This document shows positions 32,622 to 39,743 of a DNA stretch of 48,389 nt, one piece after another. Source of the stretch: an uncultured Bacteroides sp. (GTDB taxonomy: Bacteria > Bacteroidota > Bacteroidia > Bacteroidales > Bacteroidaceae); assembly GCA_944322285.1 (NCBI GenBank), contig CALUOR010000025.1, forward strand, positions 1 to 48,389. The letters run 5' to 3'. Position 1 is the first letter of the stretch. Each line of letters begins with the position of its first letter. The position numbers were made by a program, and so were the translations under genes. The notes beneath the pieces are model-generated. The model ran no database searches. It was not told where the DNA came from and saw nothing but the letters and a program-made list of their open reading frames with translations.

Positions 32622-33932
32622 ATGAGTGAACATGATATATTTGAATTAACACAGACATTGAAAAAACTAAAAGAAAAGCTGCCTTACCACATCAATGTAA
32701 TTGATGCTCTTGGGGGAGCAAATGAAAATGCAAATACAAAAATATTCTGTAAGCTATTGAAGTATAAGACGGATGAGAATTATCCAATTCTGAATTCTTT
32801 TGTAAGTTTAATAAGAAACAAGTGTCCTAGTGCATCGTTTGTAATTAAAGACCCTCATATTGAATTTGGAAAAGAATATATTGACGGATTGATTGAAGAT
32901 AAAACAAAGGCTTATGGGGTCATTATCGAAAATAAAATTCATAATGCAAAAGATCAATATCGTCAAATAGAACGTTATATTAACACTGTAAATCAACATG
33001 GAGTCGCATATAAAAACATATATGTTGTCTATCTGACAAGAGATAACAATAAGGAGATAGAAAGTTATAGTTTAACCTCTATCGCAAAAGAGCATTTGAG
33101 CATAATGGGTAATGATAATGGACGTTTCATTCCATTGAATTATCGTGATGACATACTACCTTGGCTTAAAACAGAAATATTGCCAAATTGTAAAATCAAG
33201 GAGGATTGTTTGCGATCTGCAATAGAGCAATACATAGATTATCTTGAAGGAATATTTGAATTACGCAAATCAAAGGAGTCAAATGAAATTAATAGAATTA
33301 TGAAAGAACAGTTATATCAAAAATTAGGAATAACAGAGAACTCATCTCTTTCTGAGCAATATAATAAAGTTGCTGCGGAAACAAGTCTTTTGGAGCAGTT
33401 AAAACAAAGAATGCTACAAATTCAAGAAGGAATAAAAGGAATAATTATAAATAAAATTTGTGCACATTTTGAAGAAATAACTAAAGTTTTTTTTCAATCA
33501 GGTAATATGCGAAAGGTACATATAAAGAATGCTATTGAAGAAGGGAAGTACTTTTTTATCCATTATGAGGAATGGGGATGGAATGTGCATTTTGAATGGC
33601 ATCCTTTAAATATTAATAAGTTAGTAAATGGAAAAACATATACATTGCATTTGCATACGGAAGGAGAAAATAATTCTTTAAAGGCTAAATTATTGCAAGA
33701 TGAAGAATTCAAAAGGGTTACAAAAGGCATTGCTGATATTGATTTGCATGTAGATCACAAATATACTGTTTTCAAGAAAGATTATGAGGCAGATAAATCT
33801 TTTGCTGATATGACTTATGAACAGCAAAAGGCTTTTTTAGATGGAGCATATAAAGAAATCATGCCAATAGTTCCTATAATCGACCGATTATTAGGGATTT
33901 CTTTTAAAAAATGTAATAGTAATGACGATTAA
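32622..33932 (+). CDS. PD-(D/E)XK nuclease-superfamily protein (PDDEXK_4-like)
   Basis: 436 residues. The N-terminal third has the restriction-endonuclease-like core: D88 in YIDGLIED, then E103-N-K105 in VIIENKIHNAKDQ and the following QIERYI helix. This matches the PDDEXK_4 family, putative metal-dependent DNA nucleases often found in defence or mobile contexts. Residues about 210-280 are a coiled, charged helix, and the C-terminal part is beta-rich with no recognised domain. The gene is markedly AT-rich compared with the core genes, suggesting transfer. No methylase or helicase partner is adjacent, so it is not a classic restriction system. Substrate unknown. Confidence 0.8.
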   Translation: MSEHDIFELTQTLKKLKEKLPYHINVIDALGGANENANTKIFCKLLKYKTDENYPILNSFVSLIRNKCPSASFVIKDPHIEFGKEYIDGLIEDKTKAYGVIIENKIHNAKDQYRQIERYINTVNQHGVAYKNIYVVYLTRDNNKEIESYSLTSIAKEHLSIMGNDNGRFIPLNYRDDILPWLKTEILPNCKIKEDCLRSAIEQYIDYLEGIFELRKSKESNEINRIMKEQLYQKLGITENSSLSEQYNKVAAETSLLEQLKQRMLQIQEGIKGIIINKICAHFEEITKVFFQSGNMRKVHIKNAIEEGKYFFIHYEEWGWNVHFEWHPLNINKLVNGKTYTLHLHTEGENNSLKAKLLQDEEFKRVTKGIADIDLHVDHKYTVFKKDYEADKSFADMTYEQQKAFLDGAYKEIMPIVPIIDRLLGISFKKCNSNDD

Positions 33933-33978
33933 CATATATCTCTAATATACCGTGCTACAAAATGCATAAATTAAATCA

Positions 33979-34578
33979 ATGACCTTTCTCCATCTCTCCG
34001 ACACCCACAATCTGCATCGGCAGCTTACCAATTTGCCCGATGCAGATATCATTATCCATTCCGGAGATTTCACCATGGTTGGCACGGAACAGGAAGCAGT
34101 GGATTTTCTTAATTGGTTCTGTGATCTACCCTATCGGCACAAAATTTTTATTGCAGGAAATCATGACGAATGCTTGTACGGTGCAACGTTATCCGGATTG
34201 GATGAGAATTGCCATTACCTCTGCCATTCGGGCATCTGTATAGAAGGTTTGAATTTCTATGGAGTTCCGATGTTTGTAGGAGATGCCGTCAATGGAAGAG
34301 ACAAACGATTCATACAAGCAATCCCGATGGATACAGATGTGTTAATTACTCACCAACCTCCTCATGGTATTCTTGATTATGATGAGAACTATCATTACGG
34401 AAGCAATGATTTATGGCAAAAAATCAATTCCATTAAACCTAAATTTCATCTATTCGGGCATATTCATACTAATTACGGAATAAAGACTTGCAATGGAATC
34501 ACTTTCTCCAATGCCAGTATGATGGATGAAGGGTGTCTGCTGCATAAAGAGCGGATGAATGTACTCAACTTTAAATAA
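33979..34578 (+). CDS. Calcineurin-like metallophosphoesterase
   Basis: 199 residues with a full set of metal ligands: D8 and H10 (LSDTH), D30 (HSGD), N61-H62-D63 (AGNHDE), H125 (LITHQPPHG), and H161 and H163 (FGHIH). The fold is that of small cytosolic calcineurin-like phosphoesterases acting on nucleotides, RNA ends or phosphoproteins; which one is not readable. It follows the nuclease gene by 46 bp. A rearranged, stop-containing relic of the same gene lies at 36950-37035, showing that this gene has been duplicated and lost nearby. Confidence 0.88.
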   Translation: MTFLHLSDTHNLHRQLTNLPDADIIIHSGDFTMVGTEQEAVDFLNWFCDLPYRHKIFIAGNHDECLYGATLSGLDENCHYLCHSGICIEGLNFYGVPMFVGDAVNGRDKRFIQAIPMDTDVLITHQPPHGILDYDENYHYGSNDLWQKINSIKPKFHLFGHIHTNYGIKTCNGITFSNASMMDEGCLLHKERMNVLNFK

Positions 34579-34586
34579 TAAGATTA

Positions 34587-34626
34587 AGGAGTGCTAATCA
34601 CATATAACCTTATGTGAAGCACTCCT
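34587..34626. terminator. Bidirectional terminator between convergent genes
   Basis: AGGAGTGCT (34587-34595) pairs with 34618-34626, and an inner TCACATA (34598-34604) pairs with 34611-34617, with a 6-nt loop. Sixteen paired bases lie between the stops of the metallophosphoesterase and the 183-aa gene. Confidence 0.7.
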
Positions 34627-34631
34627 CACAT

Positions 34632-35183
34632 TTACCTACGCCTCCCTTCACGATATTCCGTAAAAAGGTCTATGCTTTCTACATTAAGAATGTCACATGC
34701 TGTATCATAAATGAGTTGATACTCATCATACATATCTGTTATATATTGCCTCATGGAATCTAAAGCGATGTATCCGGGAGAGTCTTTTTCTATATTTATA
34801 TTTAAACGCCTAAGCAAACAAATAAACAAATTATCGTCTTTATCTTCTTTCGATACCGCATTTAAGAAATCAATGACACGGTTAAAGTCATTCATTTGAT
34901 CTTCGTATAGGAATGTAACTCCCCATTTATCAGAATTAACCACTACTTCCACACGTTTGGATTTAACATATTGAGGCTGGGGTAATTCTACGACCTCTCC
35001 GGTAACAACATTTAGCTTTAAATAATTGCCAAAGAGCCGATGACTATAAATGATGTAGTCTTCGTCTACACAAATATCATCTTCTACATCTATACCAAGA
35101 TCTGTATCATTCTTAAAGCGTTTCGTTCCCATGGAACCACCGACTTCAATAAAGTCTGAATAGAACTTAATGTCTGTAATCAT
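34632..35183 (-). CDS. Orphan 183-aa acidic protein
   Basis: 183 residues, not recognised, cytosolic. The N-terminal half looks beta-rich (KFYSDFIEVGGSMGTKRF, YIIYSHRLFGNYLKLNVVTG), the C-terminal half helical, with a basic end (EYREGRRR). It could be an immunity-type or regulatory protein, but nothing in the sequence decides this. It is monocistronic: own terminator downstream, and upstream one arm of an inverted repeat carrying the shared TTGGCACA promoter module. That places it in the same putative regulon as rtcB and the W-repeat operon. Confidence 0.7.
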   Translation of the reverse strand: MITDIKFYSDFIEVGGSMGTKRFKNDTDLGIDVEDDICVDEDYIIYSHRLFGNYLKLNVVTGEVVELPQPQYVKSKRVEVVVNSDKWGVTFLYEDQMNDFNRVIDFLNAVSKEDKDDNLFICLLRRLNINIEKDSPGYIALDSMRQYITDMYDEYQLIYDTACDILNVESIDLFTEYREGRRR

Positions 35184-35263
35184 AATGTTGGATTTGAACT
35201 GTTATTTGTTATTCAATATTTGTAACTTTATTATATCAAGTATCTAATTCGAATTTTCAGGTA

Positions 35264-35288
35264 CAAAAGAAAATATTTGTTGTGCCAA
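35264..35288 (-). promoter_or_regulatory. Shared TTGGCACA promoter module, 183-aa gene
   Basis: Minus strand: TTGGCACA (35288-35281), 12 nt, TTTTG (35268-35264). The leader to the start at 35183 would be about 75 nt. The upstream flank on this strand, TCCTCCTCTGCC, resembles the flank of the rtcB copy. Confidence 0.65.
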
Positions 35289-35348
35289 ATCAAGGCAGAG
35301 GAGGAAAATTAGTCTGAGTTATTTCTCCTCTGCTGCAATTTGGCACAA
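35280..35348. repeat. Inverted repeat holding two divergent promoters
   Basis: TTGTGCCAAAT (35280-35290) is an 11-bp perfect inverted match to ATTTGGCACAA (35338-35348), and CAGAGGAG (35296-35303) to CTCCTCTG (35325-35332). Each arm is the upstream half of a promoter pointing outward. The symmetry may serve a dimeric regulator or result from duplication of a promoter. Confidence 0.8.
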
Positions 35349-35364
35349 GCAGTTTGTTTCTTTG
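35340..35364 (+). promoter_or_regulatory. Shared TTGGCACA promoter module facing the structured RNA locus
   Basis: TTGGCACA (35340-35347), 12 nt, CTTTG (35360-35364). It would start transcription near 35371, running into the structured region and the 76-aa gene. Confidence 0.6.
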
Positions 35365-35425
35365 CATCGCAAATGAATTTCTTTAAAAAAGGTGTGGAGT
35401 ATTTCTTTTCTTCCTTTTTTATTAT

Positions 35426-35433
35426 TACATTTG
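35426..35433 (+). promoter_or_regulatory. -7 element directly before the structured RNA
   Basis: TACATTTG (TAnnTTTG). The expected start, about 7 nt further on, is at the first base of the hairpin at 35439, which supports a defined RNA 5' end there. Confidence 0.6.
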
Positions 35434-35438
35434 CCGAT

Positions 35439-35700
35439 GGGCGAGCAAAATCTCGTCCAAGGACATAATAATTAGAGAAGAAGCGTTATGCTAATCTTGT
35501 AGTTTGGAAACCTAGGAAATTTTCAGATTGACACAAGAAGATGGCATAGTGGTTCTCACGCTATATGGCGTGGGCTGCTATACTCCACACTTGTGTTAAG
35601 GTTTTCCTAGGACCTCCAAACGATACGTGGCATGCAGTTCCACGCTTTGTGTTTAAAAGAGGTTCTTGAGGAACGGAAGAACCAAGACTTAAAATCATAC
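35439..35700 (+). ncRNA. Candidate structured RNA / long leader of the 76-aa gene
   Basis: Four hairpins are seen. First: 35439-35445 with 35452-35458. Second, a long arm: 35502-35508 with 35615-35621, then CCTAGGAAA 35511-35519 with 35603-35611, then 35528-35537 with 35590-35599 (one G-U), closed by CTCACGC 35555-35561 with 35568-35574. Third: CGTGG 35626-35630 with 35640-35644. Fourth: GGTTCTT 35661-35667 with 35677-35683. More than 30 bp of nested complementarity in the second element is far beyond chance. No open frame of note runs through it. It ends just before the ATG at 35705, so it could be a cis-regulatory leader or a separate RNA. I do not recognise a named family. Confidence 0.7.
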
Positions 35701-35704
35701 CGCT

Positions 35705-35935
35705 ATGTCACAAATGATTAAACGTGGGAAAGAACTGATTCGTATCTCTCCCAAATCTGCGACAAAAATTGAGTATTCAACGAATGACGGAAGAACATGG
35801 ATGCCACGCTACTCTTCCTCTATGTATGGAGATTTCGAGGATCTTATGGACAACGGCCGTGAAATCTTGGCACAGACCTCCAAAGGACTTTATTGCTCTA
35901 CCAATGAAGGAAGAACTTGGTTTAAACGTAGTTAA
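35705..35935 (+). CDS. 76-aa protein with two BNR-like S-T-N-x-G-R-T-W repeats
   Basis: 76 residues, cytosolic (no signal peptide). Two halves each end in the same motif: YSTNDGRTWMPRY at about residues 24-36 and CSTNEGRTWFKRS at the C-terminus. The motif S-x-D/E-G-x-T-W is the Asp-box of BNR/sialidase propellers, but two blades cannot make a propeller, so it may be a beta-hairpin binding module or part of an oligomer. It lies 4 nt after the structured RNA and 19 bp ahead of the second nuclease gene, with no terminator between them. Function unknown. Confidence 0.75.
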   Translation: MSQMIKRGKELIRISPKSATKIEYSTNDGRTWMPRYSSSMYGDFEDLMDNGREILAQTSKGLYCSTNEGRTWFKRS

Positions 35936-35954
35936 TTAAAAAAAGCACGTCAAT

Positions 35955-36929
35955 ATGAAAGTTAATATTTTCAAGTATGCTACAAGCGAACTAAGTCAAG
36001 ATGCGTTTCTATGCTGGTTGATAGCCAATAGTCATCCCCAATATGCCGAAAATGCAGATTTGTATAAAGCTGCCTGCGGCTTCGTATATTTCTTGATAAA
36101 CAGAAATGGAGAATGGGCATATGACAAACCTATTGAAGAAATAAAAGTTTTTAAGCAACAAAATCATGTGGATATAAGTTTTGTTGTCAATAAGGAGGTT
36201 AAAGTTATCATTGAAGATAAGACTGACACCGGTGCGCACAATGGGCAATTAGAAAGATATAAGAAAGACGAGGAGGAAAGATTGAAAGGCTCCCAGAAAC
36301 TGGTGTGCATCTATTTAAAGATCGGTAATGAAGCTCATTCATCTTTACGCGGAATAGAGAAAAAGGGTTATCGGGTTATTCTGAGAAAAGACATCTTGAA
36401 TGTATTGTCTCAATACGAAGTGAAGAACGATTTCTATATTGATTATGTTACTCACATCCAGGATTTGGAGGATAAGACGAACACTTACCTAAATGTTCCG
36501 TATGATAAATGGAAAGATTTGGCATGGCAAGGCTTTTATATGTCTCTTGAAGAACATCTGAAAAGGTCTTCTTGGAGCTATGTTTCAAATCCGGCTGGCG
36601 GTTTTTGGGGAATGTCTTGGTATTGGGCTCAGAAGTCTGACTGCATAATGTATTTACAGATTGAGAAAGGTGGTAAACTATGTATCAAGATAGAAATAAA
36701 AGATAAGGAAAATGCTTCAGCCATTAGGAATAAATGGCATAAAGACTTGATGAAACAATGCAAACTCTTGGGTTATAATGAGGTGTATAAACCTCAACGG
36801 TTTGGACTCGGGAAATGGATCACAATTGGTTGCATAGACCCCAAAGATTATATAGGTTCAGATATGTTTAGTCGCGATAGAATATTGAATAGCCTTAGGA
36901 AATATGAGAATTTAATAGACAAACTATAA
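35955..36929 (+). CDS. PD-(D/E)XK nuclease-superfamily protein (second copy)
   Basis: 324 residues. The N-terminal nuclease core shows LSQDAFLCWLI, D73 in HVDISFVVN and E87-D-K89 in VIIEDKTDTG, followed by GQLERYK with Q98. The layout matches PDDEXK_4-like proteins such as the one at 32622, though the rest of the chain differs, so they are distant relatives rather than recent duplicates. The C-terminal domain is W-rich (WGMSWYWAQK), with a helical end. It is likely co-transcribed with the 76-aa gene and under the structured leader. A DNA or RNA nuclease in a defence or repair role is inferred only. Confidence 0.78.
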   Translation: MKVNIFKYATSELSQDAFLCWLIANSHPQYAENADLYKAACGFVYFLINRNGEWAYDKPIEEIKVFKQQNHVDISFVVNKEVKVIIEDKTDTGAHNGQLERYKKDEEERLKGSQKLVCIYLKIGNEAHSSLRGIEKKGYRVILRKDILNVLSQYEVKNDFYIDYVTHIQDLEDKTNTYLNVPYDKWKDLAWQGFYMSLEEHLKRSSWSYVSNPAGGFWGMSWYWAQKSDCIMYLQIEKGGKLCIKIEIKDKENASAIRNKWHKDLMKQCKLLGYNEVYKPQRFGLGKWITIGCIDPKDYIGSDMFSRDRILNSLRKYENLIDKL

Positions 36930-36949
36930 ATAGACCATTCTCTATCTTT

Positions 36950-37035
36950 GACTATGGCGGCAACTATCATTACGGAAGTGAAGATTTATAGCAGAAAATC
37001 AATTCCGTGAAGCCGATTGGATGAGAATTGTCATT
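36950..37035 (+). pseudogene. Scrambled relic of the metallophosphoesterase gene
   Basis: 36950-37015 reads DYGGNYHYGSEDL, then a TAG stop at 36989-36991, then QKINSVKP. It aligns with residues 133-154 of the intact gene (34375-34440), where the TAG position is tryptophan TGG. It is followed directly at 37016-37035 by 20 bases matching 34197-34216 with one change, which lie further upstream in the intact gene. The order is therefore inverted relative to the gene: a rearranged remnant, not a truncated copy. Confidence 0.8.
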
Positions 37036-37530
37036 TTGTCACTTCTGACACTTTGTATTTCCTAATCGCTGAGAATCGCTTGTTTCGGACTGAAGGACAA
37101 GTTAAACAGAAAGAACGAATTTTGAAAGTGTTTATTGGTTCACTTTCAGCGAGATGCAATGACTTTTATCGGAATATTTACAAATTCCAGAAGCGCATTT
37201 TTCCGGATTTAAAAGGTTTATTAAAGCAGATTTCACAGTTTTTAGCAAAGTTATGAGAAGCTTCCGTTGAGTCAGCGAACTGTTTGCTCTCAGCCAGCGA
37301 ACTGTTTGCTCTAAAATAGCGTGCTGTTAGTACCATAACACTTAACTAACTCAAAGCAAATTGTGCGCTGACTCAGAAACAAGCATTTTTACCCCTTTCT
37401 AGTTTACGAATTTTTTCAAAATGGCGAGTAAGTCAAATGGATGAAATTGTAGAATTTTGATAGCTATTCGGACTATATGTTTTTCAAATTGCTATTTATC
37501 ACCTATACATTTCTCGAATGGGCCATAATT
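37036..37530. other. Decayed intergenic stretch without intact genes
   Basis: About 500 bp between two pseudogene relics. A short frame at 37017-37256 begins within the metallophosphoesterase relic and has no family resemblance. The only structure seen is the 18-bp direct repeat at 37273-37312. Confidence 0.6.
37273..37312. repeat. 18-bp direct repeat, two copies
   Basis: CAGCGAACTGTTTGCTCT occurs at 37273-37290 and again at 37295-37312, identical, with a 4-bp gap. It lies within the decayed stretch between two pseudogene relics. Confidence 0.8.
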
Positions 37531-37690
37531 ATTTCTCAACTTGTGCTTCATTTTGGCACTACATACACTTTATTTTGCGGTGGAAATAACGTTAAACTTA
37601 GTATATTGCAACATGGAAACAATAGAAAACTATGACGTGAAGATATTGACCATTACCTATAAGCAGATTTAAGAAATAGATTGGACTTTT
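37531..37690 (+). pseudogene. Relic of a second rtcB promoter and 5' end
   Basis: From ATTTCTC at 37531 through TTGGCACT at 37553-37560 (then 12 nt and TTTTG at 37573-37577) and GCGG...AACGTTAAACTTA, the sequence follows the region upstream of rtcB at 45213-45290. ATG 37613 opens METIENYDVKI, against MKTIENYNVKI in RtcB; after a short divergent stretch it hits TAA at 37670-37672, where KQI aligns with EQI of RtcB residues 22-24. The rest of the ligase gene is gone. It retains the shared promoter module. Confidence 0.8.
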
Positions 37691-37782
37691 CGTTTTTGAC
37701 AAAACTATTCACTATTTTTGTAAGCCAAAGAATAATTCAATGGGAATTGCTCGGTATTCCCAAGTACTTGCGACTAATATGC

Positions 37783-37790
37783 TAATTTTG
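37783..37790 (+). promoter_or_regulatory. -7 element before the DUF1016 gene
   Basis: TAATTTTG (TAnnTTTG), 17 bp before ATG 37807. A small hairpin TGGGAAT/ATTCCCA lies just upstream at 37741-37762. Confidence 0.5.
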
Positions 37791-37806
37791 AATATATTTA
37801 TGGAAA

Positions 37807-38529
37807 ATGAGGAACAACGATAACAATATAGAGAAAAGAAGTTTTGAGGCTTTCGGCAACGCCATCGGTTCAGAAATAGAGCAGGCGCAAGTCAGGCTCA
37901 TCAGTGCAGCTAATGCGCAGATGCTGTTCCACTACTGGAAGATGGGTAATTACATATTGTACCATCAGAACCGACAAGGTTGGGGCGGCAAGGTCATCAA
38001 GAAACTGGCGCAGGCGATACGGTTCAATTATCCGGAAAAGAAAGGATATTCGGTCAGGAACTTGGCTTATATGTGCCAGTTCGCGCGTTCATACCCATTG
38101 GCCGCATTACAGAGTTTTATAGAAACTGATATGAAATTACTTACTCCAAGTGTACAGAAAATCACGGACGAAATCCAAAGCCTAAACAATGTTTCATTTA
38201 CGCAAGAACCTCTTGCGCAAATTCAATCCTCAGACAACAAGGAAGTTGCAATTGTGCAAGAACCTCTTGCACAAATTCAAGATGTAGCTCAGACAGTAGC
38301 CGCCGTTTATCGGATGCCAATTGAGGACATGGAAAAACTGTTTTTGGCATCACCTGTGGCAAGAATCAATTGGGCAAGCCATGTGATTATGCTCAACAGT
38401 TCACTTCCATTGGGCGTGGAATACTGGTATATGAAGCAATCCGTAGAAATGGGATGGAGTAGCAATGTCTTGAAAATGCAGATTGAAAGCAAATTGTACG
38501 AAAGACGGTACACTTTGAAAACAAATTAA
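37807..38529 (+). CDS. DUF1016/YhcG-like protein lacking its C-terminal nuclease domain
   Basis: 240 residues. Residues about 15-110 match the DUF1016 N-terminal domain (NAQMLFHYWKMGNYILYHQ, GWGGKVIKKLAQAIRFNYPEKKGYSVRNLAYMCQFA, the key part being YSVRNLAYMCQF). Residues about 190-235 match the next conserved block (WASHVIMLN, YWYMKQSVEMGWSSNVLKMQIES, LYERR). Full-length YhcG proteins continue for some 120-150 residues with a PD-(D/E)XK nuclease domain; here a stop follows LYERRYTLKTN, and the downstream DNA does not encode that domain in any frame. It is therefore probably a truncated, possibly inactive gene. The linker contains a duplicated QEPLAQIQ segment. Confidence 0.75.
   Translation: MRNNDNNIEKRSFEAFGNAIGSEIEQAQVRLISAANAQMLFHYWKMGNYILYHQNRQGWGGKVIKKLAQAIRFNYPEKKGYSVRNLAYMCQFARSYPLAALQSFIETDMKLLTPSVQKITDEIQSLNNVSFTQEPLAQIQSSDNKEVAIVQEPLAQIQDVAQTVAAVYRMPIEDMEKLFLASPVARINWASHVIMLNSSLPLGVEYWYMKQSVEMGWSSNVLKMQIESKLYERRYTLKTN
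38202..38280 (+). repeat. 25-bp near-perfect direct repeat inside the DUF1016 gene
   Basis: Copies at 38202-38226 and 38256-38280 differ at one base and encode QEPLAQIQ twice. Each contains the small inverted repeat GCAAG-N5-CTTGC. Confidence 0.8.
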
Positions 38530-38580
38530 ACCACCGTGTGCCGAACGGTATGTATGGTGATGTGGGAGGAAAAGGAACGA

Positions 38581-38616
38581 AAGTAGGTCAAAAAACTTTC
38601 GTTTCCCAACCTACTT
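38581..38616. terminator. Possible bidirectional terminator
   Basis: AAGTAGGT (38581-38588) pairs with ACCTACTT (38609-38616), between the convergent DUF1016 and DUF805 genes. T-rich tails are only moderate on both strands. Confidence 0.4.
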
Positions 38617-38634
38617 GATAACCTTTCTATCAAT

Positions 38635-39267
38635 CTACTTATATAACGGTGATGGCCCGTATTTATTTTCACCATTAAATGATTTTGTTATGGGCCAAAT
38701 GAACATCACGATGAGCGCGGTTAAATTGCATGCCAAGGCGACCATAAAGAGATATTCCCCAATATCTGATTCCACATTATTTGCAAGTGGCAGTATTGAA
38801 ACTGAATAAATACATGGAATAATAATCCATAAAAGGTTCCAGCCACTTTTATTCATATCATGGAAGCGGCGTACTGTCACTGCCAAGGTAGGAGTAATCG
38901 TAACTACAAATATCAACATGTTAAGAACATAGACATCTGCCTGAGTAATCCACGAAAAGTAAGATAGAAGCCATACGAATACGCCTAATGACAAAGTGAA
39001 TAGTAAGAAATACCAATATTCTGCACGTCGAGCCCGGCCTTTAAAAGTTGCGTATTTTTTGAAGCAGGTGCCAATAGCTTCTCCAAATCCCATGTGATAA
39101 GCAACTTTTATAGGTATCCCGCAATGAGGACATGTCAAAGCTTCATGAGGAATAGGCTTGCCACATTCTTTACATACTACTGCTTCAACCGAAGCACCAC
39201 ACTGAGGGCAGCGAAGCGCTTTATCGGATATTGTTGCACCACATTCTTGACATTTAATCAGAGCCAT
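38635..39267 (-). CDS. Double zinc-ribbon DUF805 membrane protein
   Basis: 210 residues from ATG 39267 (MALIKCQECG, the usual start, with GGAG upstream). Two zinc ribbons lead: C6/C9 with C20/C23, and C32/C35 with C46/C49. A DUF805 domain follows (from FKGRARRAEYWYF, about residue 75), with about four membrane helices and RRFHDMNKSGWNLLW, the family's signature. Inner membrane; function unknown, often in stress or transport contexts. An ATG at 39282 is also possible, and the open frame extends upstream into the preceding lipoprotein gene. It is the last gene of the minus operon running from 44357. Confidence 0.88.
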   Translation of the reverse strand: MALIKCQECGATISDKALRCPQCGASVEAVVCKECGKPIPHEALTCPHCGIPIKVAYHMGFGEAIGTCFKKYATFKGRARRAEYWYFLLFTLSLGVFVWLLSYFSWITQADVYVLNMLIFVVTITPTLAVTVRRFHDMNKSGWNLLWIIIPCIYSVSILPLANNVESDIGEYLFMVALACNLTALIVMFIWPITKSFNGENKYGPSPLYK

Positions 39268-39289
39268 AGTTTGTTTCTCCATATTTTTA

Positions 39290-39631
39290 TTATTCAAAAT
39301 CTTTAATTTGCCATACGAACCGGAAGCCATCGTACACCACTTCCAAAGGGTACTTTTCTTCACTGCCATATTCGCCAATACAGGTTTTTACCGTTACAAA
39401 GCCGCTATAATTGTTTCCCTGTTTGTGAACCAAATCCACACTTTTCACCTCAATGAAGCTGTTTACATCCGCCGCTTCCCATAGTGTACCCAGCGCATCG
39501 TAACTTCTCTCCTTCTCAATAGTTTCCGTAATGTTCTTTTTTACTGCTTCCTCCAATGCTTTCGTGGAAAGCCTGCACGATGTAAGGATGAATAGAAGCG
39601 CAATGAATGCTAATAAATATTTCTTTTTCAT
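39290..39631 (-). CDS. Small lipoprotein, 113 aa
   Basis: 113 residues with a lipoprotein signal (MKKKYLLAFIALLFILTSC). The mature part has a helical start (LSTKALEEAVKKNITETIEKER) and a beta-rich end (YSGFVTVKTCIGEYGSEEKYPLEVVYDG, of which the key part is SGFVTVKTCIGEYG). It resembles small NTF2- or cystatin-like periplasmic proteins in pattern only; no family claimed. It sits between the pseudoprotease lipoprotein and the DUF805 protein in one operon. Confidence 0.75.
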   Translation of the reverse strand: MKKKYLLAFIALLFILTSCRLSTKALEEAVKKNITETIEKERSYDALGTLWEAADVNSFIEVKSVDLVHKQGNNYSGFVTVKTCIGEYGSEEKYPLEVVYDGFRFVWQIKDFE

Positions 39632-39743
39632 GACATAATGGATTTGTAACTGTTAGTATTAAGGGTTAATTACACTATCTGCAATGTTTCCCATAGTTAT
39701 TTTTATTAAAACTGATGATTAACTTTTTCTTCTATTGGTTTAC

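Noticed and set aside
35502-35621. Retron or group II intron RNA
   Set aside because: No reverse transcriptase is encoded in the window, and the conserved retron or intron features are absent.
37017-37256. 79-residue frame beginning MDENCHF
   Set aside because: Its first residues are the metallophosphoesterase relic; the rest has no support, promoter or homology that I can recognise.
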